DNA from: Porodaedalea pini
Lineage: Eukaryota > Basidiomycota > Agaricomycetes > Hymenochaetales > Hymenochaetaceae
DNA length: 64,000 nucleotides
Assembly (NCBI GenBank): GCA_002794775.1
Contig: NBAY01000017.1
Coordinates: 434,001-498,000, forward strand
Direction: 5' to 3'
Shown here: piece after piece, positions 55,362 through 64,000 of the stretch
How the letters are laid out: every line of letters starts with the position of its first letter
Numbering within the stretch: the stretch's first letter is position 1
Notes under the pieces: generated by a model
What the model saw: the letters and a program-made list of their open reading frames with translations, nothing else
Told to the model about the DNA's origin: nothing
Databases searched by the model: none
Position numbers and translations under genes: made by a program

Positions 55362-55880
55362 TGTTAGAGTACGACCATGTACTCAACAATCACTTAACCA
55401 TCATACCCACATACAATGTAGGTAGAGGTCAAGCGATGTGGGAGAACGACAGTGGGTGCCATTCAGGCGACCGCCATGCCCACAGACACAAGAGCGAAGA
55501 GGGGAGGAGTCAAACACATGAGCGTCGCGGATGGTGTTATCAAGAGCAAGCAGTAGTGGATTCCAAGAATGCTGGGGTAAGGGACAATACAGGTGAACAA
55601 GCTACCTATATACTCAGCACCTGTGAGACCTAACTACTATAAAGGGGACGATGTTCCTGGGAAATGGAATGTGATGGAACATTGTGGAATGTTCTTATTA
55701 ATGAGTGGACGACGTCGCCCGTGACCGCGTGCAAGGGTCACGCGATCGATAAGTGGGTGACGTTAGCAGAAGGAGCGACATCGGACGTAGTCCGGTGAGG
55801 GTAGGGAGGGAAGGGATGTCAGAGAGGGTGAAGATGATGAAAGAAGGGAAAAAGGAGAATGTGCACTTGGGATCCTAACA
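55362..55880. repeat. LTR, right copy (519 bp)
   Basis: Same length and ends as the left copy; preceded by 'gaccccagcattat', a poor polypurine tract. Confidence 0.88.
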
Positions 55881-56806
55881 CACACTTGTGTGTGATACAG
55901 TCATTGATGCAATCAAATGCTTGGAAACAGTGAAGTCATTTACATACATATGGTACTGAAGCAGGCTCAGATTGAGTCTGTTGTGCTTGGAGACTACATT
56001 ACCCAATGCACCTGCTGAGATTGCGAATACTCACTGTTGTGATGTCCCTGTGCCCCCTGGAGAAGAACGTACATGCAAAGCAAAAAGCGCTGCAGCTATG
56101 AAAGCAAGCTAATGCAACCATGATAAAGAGCAAATATGTCAGTGAAGCACAACCACCTCAAAAACATACAGTAACCATGACTTTGGGGTGCTGATGAAGG
56201 TATGAACTAGCATATCCATCCTTGCGAAGGGGAAGGACGATTCCATCGAACTCCTTGTACTTGGGATGGGGATTATTGGAGAAACCAAGAAACAGAAGAA
56301 TGTTGGCAAGCAAGAGACAATGTATGGCGAAAATAGGCCCCCATGATGTTTCTTCCCCCTAATATTATATTTGTTCATGATGCTTAGTCAGATGCACCTA
56401 TCGGCTTTCCAATAATATGTGCAGTGTTGAAATGCATCTCTATAACAAAGCCAAAGAATAGTATACAGAAAATGAGCACATAATAGCAAACACAGAATAA
56501 CAAGCACAGGAGAGGTGATAGCAGGCAACAAATGGAAAGCGGCAAAACAGACCATTCAAACATCACAGGGATACAGACACCCAGGAAAGCAAGGAGACAA
56601 GACAAAAAAAAAACAGGGAAAGTAAGGGGTGTGTATTCTTGGGTTAATATTCTAGAGTTTTGAAGAAACAGACCTGAGGAACTTCATGGACAAGCCACAG
56701 CACATCACTCTGTGAACTCGGTATACTTGTGTGTGACACAGTCATCTATGCACTTGAATGCTTGGAAACAGTGCAGCCATTTGCACCTATAGGGAAATGA
56801 GGTAGG
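55881..56806. repeat. Dispersed repeat sequence, two partial copies
   Basis: 55881-55960 ('cacttgtgtgtgatacagtc', 'aatgcttggaaacagtg') continues the repeat split by the LTR element. The same phrases recur at 56730-56790 ('acttgtgtgtgacacagtc', 'aatgcttggaaacagtg'), where the copy is cut by the Gypsy LTR at 56807. No coding sequence seen. Confidence 0.65.
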
Positions 56807-57299
56807 TGTCAGGACTCAAACTTTTCCTTTCTTTTATTTTCCTTTTTATCATTTCTTTTCTTCTAAATCACACATTTTCATTATATTTAACCTTCTTTCC
56901 CAATCAATTCCCACACTCCTTTCACATGACCTTCATTCGTTCCATTCCGCTCCCTTTATGTAATCCTAGACAATTGGGCAACCGGTTCTCACAAGGTGAT
57001 CACTGTATATAAGGAAGAGGAATCGCATCTGAACACCTGTTCTGCTTTTCCTCTTACCTCCATGACGACCTAGCCTGAGTACAGCATGTCCTGAGTCCCC
57101 ACTCAAGTATAGCACGTCTCAGATGACAGTCAGCCGAGGCCTGCCCAGTCCGAGCCGTCTCCCAGACTCCTGCCTAACATAAAAGCAGAACCGCACCCAG
57201 GCTCATCCCCAGCATACATCGTCGCTGTCGACTCGCCTTTGCTCAGTCCAGAGGAGCGCTCCCCTCAATGGACTTGACGTGTAAACCCCCTAAATGACA
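56807..57299 (+). repeat. 5' LTR of the Gypsy element (493 bp)
   Basis: Begins TGTCA and ends TGACA. The first roughly 330 bp match the start of the 3' LTR at 63669 almost exactly. Confidence 0.85.
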
Positions 57300-57559
57300 A
57301 CCCTCAACCCTGCCCGGACGTTTTTGGACATTCGTGTATTACATAAACTTCTCAATCGACCTTTCCCGACCCTGGCTCTCCATGTCTCCCTTTGGTGGAG
57401 AAGCCACTTGACTTGGACATGGGTGACGTTACGAGTACAGTCGTCAACATCATTGTTGATTGTTATCTCTGCTGCATCTTTCCACCTTATCATCAATTTT
57501 GCTGATGAACCTGTTCAATGTTGGCGTAACCCCAGATCGAATGCACAACCCATCCCTGT

Positions 57560-58972
57560 TCCGCCACCAACGTCAAGATAGATCTCACTGATGAACAACG
57601 ATGGGCCCTTCCTGCATCGGCACATTGGAATCCAGACCGACCAGGCTACGTCACAACTAATAACAGCGGCATCATACACGATATCTGGTGGAGTGAAATC
57701 CGGCACAGCTGGTATTTGATGAACGAAGAAGGAAGGAGAGCTAGGTGGCCCCCAGCCATTCCATCATCACCTGCACCGTCGACGTCCACCGTCAACCTAC
57801 TGTCGACTCCAGGACCCTACCATGAGACCAATAGGGACCTATCGCCTCCAACTCCCCCTGAACCTTCGACACCCATGCCCGAACCCACAATGTCAGCAGG
57901 AGGTTTCAGTCAGCAGCAGATGGAGCAGATCACAGCCATCGTCACAAACGCCTTCGCACATCAGGCAAACAACGCCCTGGCTCCGGTCACAGCAGCCAAC
58001 CCCCTGACCCCCAGCATCAACATCGCTCGGCCACGTGAATTCACTGGCAGCGACGACTATCTAGACTTCAAATGCGAGGTTCTCCTTTTTGTCTCAGCAA
58101 ACCTGAGCTGATACCCCACGTCGGAGAGTAAGATATACGTTGCTCTCTCCCACTTAAAAGGAGGCAATGTGGCGACGTGGGCACAGAATTACGTGGAGGA
58201 GTCGACGACGGCAGGCATCATGACCTTCACCAACAGTTGGACAAGGTTCCAAGAGCACCTAGATGCCTCGTTCAACGATCTGGACTGGAAGGAAAAGGCG
58301 CTGGCAAAGTTCTGAACCAAGGTTCAGAAGGATCTCACCACCGATGAGTTCTTCCAGGACCTTGACATCGTCATCACAAGAGCGGGGCTGACAGATGACA
58401 GCATCATCTGCGACTGCCTGAAGAGGGCAATGAACATAGAGGTGGTGTGTGGAGTGCTGAGGTCGACACCAGTTCCGACAACGTATGACAACTGGAAGAA
58501 GAAGGCCATCGAGATCGACTGAGGCAAACAGCAAATCTGCGCAATCCAGCGAGGTCATGCATTCCCACCCCCACCACGTCAGCAGCAGCAACAAGCACCC
58601 CTGACTCACCGTCAGACTGCTGCCCCCCATGCCGACAAACGCGATGCGACTGGCGTTACCTTTGGAGGTGCCGGCCAGCCGATGGACATCTCAATGAATG
58701 AGGCACAATGCCGACGCACGTGCTGGATCTGTGGCCAGCTCAGTCACTTCAAGGATGCGTGCCCACAAGGAAAGACGATCATGCAGCATATGCTGCAGAT
58801 GATGGCACCCGGCGAACGTTGCCTCCTCGCCGATGAGCTAGGGGCAATGAAGGAATCGGCATTTGAGGAAGTCATAGACACTCGAAAGGCGACAGTGGAG
58901 GACTATGTGGAGGAAGAAGGAGATGACGAAGAGGTCATCAACTCACAGGGTTTTGCGAGTGGTCAGGCGTAG
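57560..58972 (+). pseudogene. Gypsy gag (nucleocapsid)
   Basis: The reading frame runs from about 57560 through 'LMNEEGRRARWPPAIPSS', a Pro/Ser-rich stretch, 'FSQQQMEQITAIVTNAFA' and the capsid-like 'RPREFTGSDDYLDFK' to a CCHC knuckle 'CWICGQLSHFKDACPQG' near 58715. TGA codons interrupt it near 58110, 58312 and 58520; at least the last one is at a position expected to be Arg (CGA), consistent with C-to-T change. An acidic tail ends at 58972. Confidence 0.85.
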
Positions 58973-59055
58973 CCATTGGGGCAACTGACCAAGAAGAACA
59001 AGGGGCTTCATATCTGAACTCGATAAAATATAACCAACCGTCTGTACAATACGTA

Positions 59056-62000
59056 GATGCAAACGACGTCGATGGTTTTCCCAATTACGAAGCCCCCACA
59101 GGTGTGAACGAGAAAAGCAAGTACGAGCAATTGTTCATGAGGGGAACTGGCAGACACCAGCTAGACCTCCTCCTGAACGTCAGATGTAGCGTGGAGGGTG
59201 AGATGAGGGAGGTGGATGCGCATGCCCTCGTGGACTCAGGGTGTACGGGATCATGCATTGATGTGAGGTTCGTCAAACGATACGGATTAGAAACCAAGTG
59301 ATACATTCAACCCCTCACAGTGCTCAATGCAGATGGCACGCACAATGAGGCCAGGTTGATCGAAAACTACGTCGATGTCGAATTAATGATCAGGCACCAC
59401 AAGGAAAGGATCGTCCTTGTGGTAACATCCCTAGCATCATCGAACATCTTCCTTGGTTATGACTGGCTTCGACGCCACAATCCAGAAGTCGACTGGAAGA
59501 TGGGTTCGATTGAATTCACCCACTGTCCAGAGGAGTGTGTGATCGAGAAGGAGGTTGCAGAAGAGATGAGGAGGGTGAGAGAGGTGCGAATGGACAAGGT
59601 GTCCTGGCCTGCATATCTCAACGACTTCGCCAATGTCTTCAGCGAAAAAGGCTTTGAGAAACTGCCGGAACATAAACCCTGGGATCATGTCATCAACTTG
59701 AAACCCGACTTCAAGCCTAGCGACTGCAAAATCTATCTGCTGACACCGACAGAACAGGAGTTGCTGAAGGATTTCCTTGAAGAAAACCTGAAGTCAGGCC
59801 ACATACGAAGGTTGATTTCACCGATGGCGTTGATAATACTGAGTTCCGGTTGTTAGTGAATAGGAATCAGATGATTGAGTTCGAGGGAGACGTGTCTAGT
59901 GGGTCAATACCCTTGTTCCGGTCGAGTTCCGTGGGTTCCGGATTGCAGGATTCGGGTTGCGTGCGTTCCGGTGTGTCAGGGGCAACAGAATCGACGAAGC
60001 GTACTAATAGGGAAGTGTTCGAAGCGTAGCGCCGGCGGAGCGCTCGAGATGTGTGGGGGATCGTTGGTGGCTGTGTTGGAAGACACAGAGAAGCGCTAAT
60101 ACTAACACGACTTCTCAGAGCGGGATTGTCCTTGGGATGGACGGCTGGTCCCTGTGCTCAACAGACGTCGTCTGGAGTACCAGAGAGCGGGGCGAGATAC
60201 GGGACTTAATTCAGAAGATAAGAGACGAGAGGGAATCAAAGTCGAGATAACGAGAACGAAGCGAAATGAGGTAAGGACGGAACGGACGGAACGACCGCAA
60301 CGGGCGCAATGCGAATAAAACAAAGTCGAGGTGAGCGATTCGAGTCACTGAGGCACCAAGGCGTACCTAGAGACAGTCCTGAGAGATAGCACACGAAGTT
60401 AGGCGTCAAAACTCGGGGGTGGAATTGCTGTCCTATCTACAACATTCGGCGCTCTATAAATACTAAACAAGTGTCCTGCGTAAACATGAAAGGCGAAATA
60501 AAATAAGACGAGTCCTCTATTGTCCTACCACTGAGCCTCCTGAGTGTTCCTTTGAGCGGCTCCACGATCCGAACTACTGAAAGGCGAGGATGGCGCGTGT
60601 TGACTTGGCATAGCGTCGGTGAGCTTCAGGATCCTTTGTACGGAGCCGGAACGACCAATGCCGGGCTGGCGCATGTTCGTTTAGACAAAGGCAAATGAAC
60701 GAACCTTTGGCAGGGTCGAGAGGACACGCGCACAGATAAGTGCACTGGGGTCGGTCCGAGTAGCTGATGCGTGCGATCCGGTTGTTGCGTGCGTTCCGTG
60801 TTCAGGTAATCTCCGCCGATCCGGGTGTACCGCTTCGTTCGATTGCTGAGTCGAGGCTCTTCGACTTCGTGATGTACACCGCGTGTGTTCCGCTTGTTTC
60901 GTGCCCAACGAACTGGTTGGTGTTACAGCGTCACCCTTCTTTTTTATCAAGAAGGCTGACAAATCGCTGCGTCCAATCCAGGACTACCGTAAACTCAATG
61001 AAGGCATGATCAAGAACAAGTATCCTCTCCCTCTCATCGACGAACTGGTCGACAAGGTCAAAGAGGCGAAGTTCATCACCAAGCTTGACCTTTGCTGGGG
61101 ATACTACAACATCCAGATCCAAAAAGGCGATGAATGGAAGGCAGTGTTCTGCACGAACATGGGTCTCTTTGAACCGACAGTCATGTTCTTCGGTCTTTGC
61201 AATGCACCGGCGACGTTCCAGGCTTTTGTCAACCACATCTTCAAGGGATTGATCTATGACAACTTGATCATCATCTACCTCGACAACATACTGATTCTCT
61301 CGCAAACTCTTGAGGAACATATCGAGACATCGAGACGTGTCCTTCAGATCCTGCAAGAGAACGGCCTGTACCTGAAACCGGAGAAATGCGAGTTCGACAC
61401 CAAAGTTGTGAAATACCTTGGCCACATCATCGGTAATGGTGAGATCAGGGTGGACCCAGCAAAGATGGCAGCAATCGCAGACTGGCCAGTCCCATGAAAC
61501 CTCAAACAGCTGCAACAATTCCTTGGCATGGGCAACTGGCTGCGACAGTTCATCAAAGACTACAGCAAGGTAGTCCATCCGCTGTTGTCACTGACAGGCA
61601 AGAAGGACTGGGTATGGGAGACCAAACAGCAGAAGGCATTCGAGGAGTTGAGATGACGTCTCTGCTCACCTCCAGTCCTGGCCATCACAAACGATGAGGA
61701 CCCTTTCCGTGTCGAAGCAGACTCGTCAAACTTTGTGCTTGGAGGTGTGTTGTTGCAGAAGCAGGAAGGCAAGTGGAGGGTAGTCACCTACAGGTCAGAA
61801 GTGCTCCTACCGGCAGAACGAAACTATGAGATCTACAACAAGGAGATGCTTGCAATCGTTTCGGCACTCAAGGAGTGGAGACAGTACCTTCTCGGCGCCT
61901 GTCACCCTATCGAAATCTGGTCCGATCATGCCAATCTCACCTACTTCAGGTCAGTGCAGAAGCTGAGCTATCGCCAAGCTCGCTGGTGGACAGAGCTCAA

Positions 62001-63587
62001 GGAATTCGACTTCCACCTCGAGCACAAGTCAGGGAAGACGATGGGCAAGGTGGACCTACTGTCGCGCAAGGCTGGCTATGATGAGGGTAAGGATGACAAT
62101 GATGGCATCGTGTTCATCAAGGAGAAGTGGCTGAATTGTGGAGTGGTGAGGACGTCACGTGACGAGGTGTTGGAACGAGTGGGTAAAGCGCAGAGGGTGC
62201 AGAATGAGTCGGAGAGGCCAACAGGGATGACAGAGGTCGACGGTTTGTGGCAGATAAAGGGCAAGGTATACATTCCATCAACAATAAAGGGGTCTGTGTT
62301 GCAGGAGTGTCATGACTCGGTACTGGCTGGGCATCCAGGAGCATCGAAAATGGTGGAGCTTGTCCATCGAGACTTCTGGTGAGCGTCGATGTTCTCTGAC
62401 GTCCGAGCGTATGTCCGAGGGTGCGATCGTTGTCAGTGAACAAAGGCTCTGAGGGCATCAAGGTCAAGGCCACTTCATCCGAACGCAGTCCCTGAAGGTC
62501 CTTGGGAGATTGTTACGGTCGATCTCATCAGAGAGCTTCTAGACTCAAAGGGACATAATGCAATCTGCGTCTTTGTGGATAGATTCTCAAAGCAGATGCA
62601 CGCGATCCCGATGACAACAAAGCTGTCAGTGGAAGGCATGGCTCAGTTGTACCATGACCACGTCTTCCACCTCCACGGCCTACCGAAGAAGATCATCCAT
62701 GACCATGGCACGCAGTTTGACACGTCGATGATGAAGGAGCTATACAAACTCCTACACATCGAAGGCAACCCATCAATGGCATATCACCCGCAAATGGATG
62801 GTCAGACTGAATGCGTTAACCAAGAGCTCGAACAGTACCTTAGCTCTTCGTTAACCATCAACAATCAGACTGGAAGGACTGGCTCCCCCTCGCAGAATTT
62901 GCATACAACAACTGTGAACACTCGGCTACAAAGATGTCCCCCTTTTACGCAAACACCGGACGTCACCCTATGAGCTTTGATACAGTATGAACTTCCTCTA
63001 CCAACATGTCAGCGGAAGAATTCACGAAGCACATCAAGGAGACTCATCACGCTGCAAAGGACAACCTGGTCAAGGTAGCAGAGGACATGAAGTGCTACCA
63101 TGACCGGATGGCAGGAACATCGGTGGAGTACCAGGCTGGCGACAAGGTCTTCCTCGATGGATGAAATATCAGTACAGACTCGCCAACCAAGAAGCTTGCT
63201 GACAAATGGTACGGTCCCTTCAATGTTATCGACAAGGTGGGAGCAAGTGCGTACAATCTCAAGCTCCCAAAGCGATGGAAAAAGGTCCACCCTGTCTTCA
63301 ATGAAGCCCTACTGAAACCCGCTATCAAACCGTCTTTTGAAGGTCAGAAGCAACAGCCACCGCCGCCACTGGAGATTGTTGACAATGAGGAGGAATACAA
63401 AGTCAAGGAGGTTATCGACTCATGTCTGCACCGAGGAAAGCTACAATACCTCATCAAGTGGGTTGGATACAACGAACTGACTTGGCAGCCTGAGACGGAC
63501 TTCAGTGAGAATGCAAAGGAGGCAATCGCTGAGTTCTATCAGAAACACCCCAGTGCTCCTCGAAAACTCGACATTCCTCGCCAATGA
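59056..63587 (+). pseudogene. Gypsy pol: protease, RT, RNase H, integrase, chromodomain
   Basis: Order of domains: aspartic protease ('HALVDSGCTGSCID', 59223), 'IFLGYDWLRRHNPEVDW', and the RT start up to 59830. RT resumes at 60932 ('IKKADKSLRPIQDYRKLN', 'ITKLDLCWGYYNI', 'IIYLDNILILS'). RNase H follows ('VEADSSNFVLGGVLLQ', 'IWSDHANLTYF'), then integrase ('ICVFVDRFSKQMHAI', 'IIHDHGTQFDT', 'YHPQMDGQTECVNQELEQYL') and a chromodomain ('LQYLIKWVGYNELTWQPE', about 63447). Breaks: TGA at 59299, 61495, 61654, 62380, about 62438 and about 63162, and a frameshift near 62865. The RT centre reads YLDN instead of YLDD. A 1.1-kb insertion splits RT. Confidence 0.9.
59831..60927. mobile_element. Probable solo LTR nested in Gypsy RT, 4-bp target duplication
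   Basis: The 1097-bp insert starts TGATAATAC and ends GTGTTACA (TG..CA). GCGT flanks it on both sides (59827-59830 and 60928-60931), and removing the insert plus one GCGT makes the RT reading frame continuous. No coding sequence inside. A TATA-like 'ctctataaatac' near 60454 fits an LTR promoter. Confidence 0.75.
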
Positions 63588-63668
63588 CTCCGTCCACTCT
63601 TCGTCAACACCGAGCCAGACGACCACAATCTTGGTTGGTCAGGACGCCCAACCTTGAGGGGGGGGTAA

Positions 63669-64000
63669 TGTCAGGACTCAAACTTTTCCTTTCTTTTATT
63701 TTCCTTTTTATCATTTCTTTTCTTCTAAATCACACATTTTCATTATATTTAACCTTCTTTCCCAATCAATTCCCACACTCCTTTCACATGACCTTCATTC
63801 GTTCCATTCCGCTCCCTTTATGTAATCCTAGACAATTGGGCAACCGGTTCTCACAAGGTGATCACTGTATATAAGGAAGAGGAATCGCATCTGAACACCT
63901 GTTCTGCTTTTCCTCTTACCTCCATGACGACCTAGCCTGAGTACAGCGTGTCCCGAGTCCCCGCTCGAGTATAGCATGTCTCAGATGACAGTCAGCCAAG
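63669..64000 (+). repeat. 3' LTR of the Gypsy element (cut by window end)
   Basis: Starts TGTCAGGACTC as in the 5' LTR and follows the polypurine tract. The last roughly 160 bp and any target duplication lie outside the window. Confidence 0.88.

Larger units (their letters stand above)
53685..55880. mobile_element. Non-autonomous LTR retrotransposon (TRIM/LARD-like) with 5-bp target duplication
   Basis: Two direct repeats of 519 bp each flank a 1158-bp interior. Each repeat begins TGTTAG and ends CTAACA, the expected TG..CA ends with short inverted termini. CACAC stands immediately before (53680-53684) and after (55881-55885) the element, a 5-bp target-site duplication. The interior contains no gag or pol frame, only repeats and hairpins, so movement would need proteins supplied in trans. 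Element orientation is not certain. Confidence 0.88.
56807..64000 (+). mobile_element. Ty3/Gypsy chromovirus retrotransposon, decayed, runs off the window
   Basis: The 5' LTR is at 56807-57299 and the 3' LTR starts at 63669 after a G-rich polypurine tract (about 63655-63665). Between them are gag, protease, RT, RNase H, integrase and a chromodomain, in Ty3/Gypsy order. Stop codons, a frameshift and a nested insertion make it inactive. Confidence 0.92.

Noticed and set aside
54268..55633. Several short open frames inside the small LTR element
   Set aside because: They are repetitive, lack gag or pol motifs, and related frames occur in both LTRs only because the LTRs are duplicates.

Overview
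The window comes from a mushroom-forming basidiomycete (Agaricomycete). Genes are split by many short introns (mostly about 45-60 nt, GT..AG, two GC..AG). There are HGDLK/HGDVK-type TKL kinases of the kind expanded in Agaricomycetes, a chromodomain-bearing Ty3/Gypsy element and a Tad-like LINE. I joined exons by hand from reading frame, splice sites and family similarity; every join listed with coordinates keeps frame throughout.

Layout. 1-3713: 3' part of a CaMKK/Ssp1-type kinase gene. 5510-8419: tandem pair of TKL kinases, the first dead, the second apparently intact. 11171-13764 (-): Whi5/Nrm1-like G1/S repressor candidate, separated by a 1.6-kb divergent spacer carrying five ACGCGT boxes from a SUR7/PalI membrane protein (15354-16436). 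16839-17745 (-): cytochrome b5-domain protein. 18062-19114: conserved hypothetical. 19424-20727: peroxisomal enoyl-CoA hydratase/isomerase ending in SKL. 21041-22692: MLKL-N-terminal-domain-like gene A. About 22950-29200 (-): decayed LINE. 29240-32549: YVC1 TRP channel (19 exons). 32712-34858 (-): conserved protein sharing a C-terminal module with the 18-kb gene. 34926-35600 (-): small hypothetical. 35771-37824: DNA polymerase delta subunit POLD3/Cdc27. 38937-42116: MLKL-like gene C. 42620-43885: PrpF-family isomerase. 44503-48891: MLKL-like gene B with kinase. 49449-49544: intron-containing tRNA-Val. 50506-52357: STK32/YANK kinase. 53147-64000: repeat block with a 72-bp-arm hairpin, a non-autonomous LTR element, and a decayed Ty3/Gypsy chromovirus split by a probable solo LTR.

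The most interesting content is the trio A, B and C (21.0, 44.5 and 38.9 kb, all on + strand). They share an N-terminal helical domain with the same intron phases and, in A and B, identical exon lengths. B continues into a kinase and a C-terminal domain of unknown function. C has that same C-terminal domain but a coiled coil and short peptide repeats where the kinase should be. A stops just before the kinase. This looks like a locally duplicated modular family built on a fold related to cell-death executors; the cell-death role is inference.

Mobile DNA at 53-64 kb is ageing by transitions: the two LTRs of the small element differ by about 26 changes, all transitions as far as I can see, and the Gypsy and LINE reading frames are mostly broken by TGA codons.
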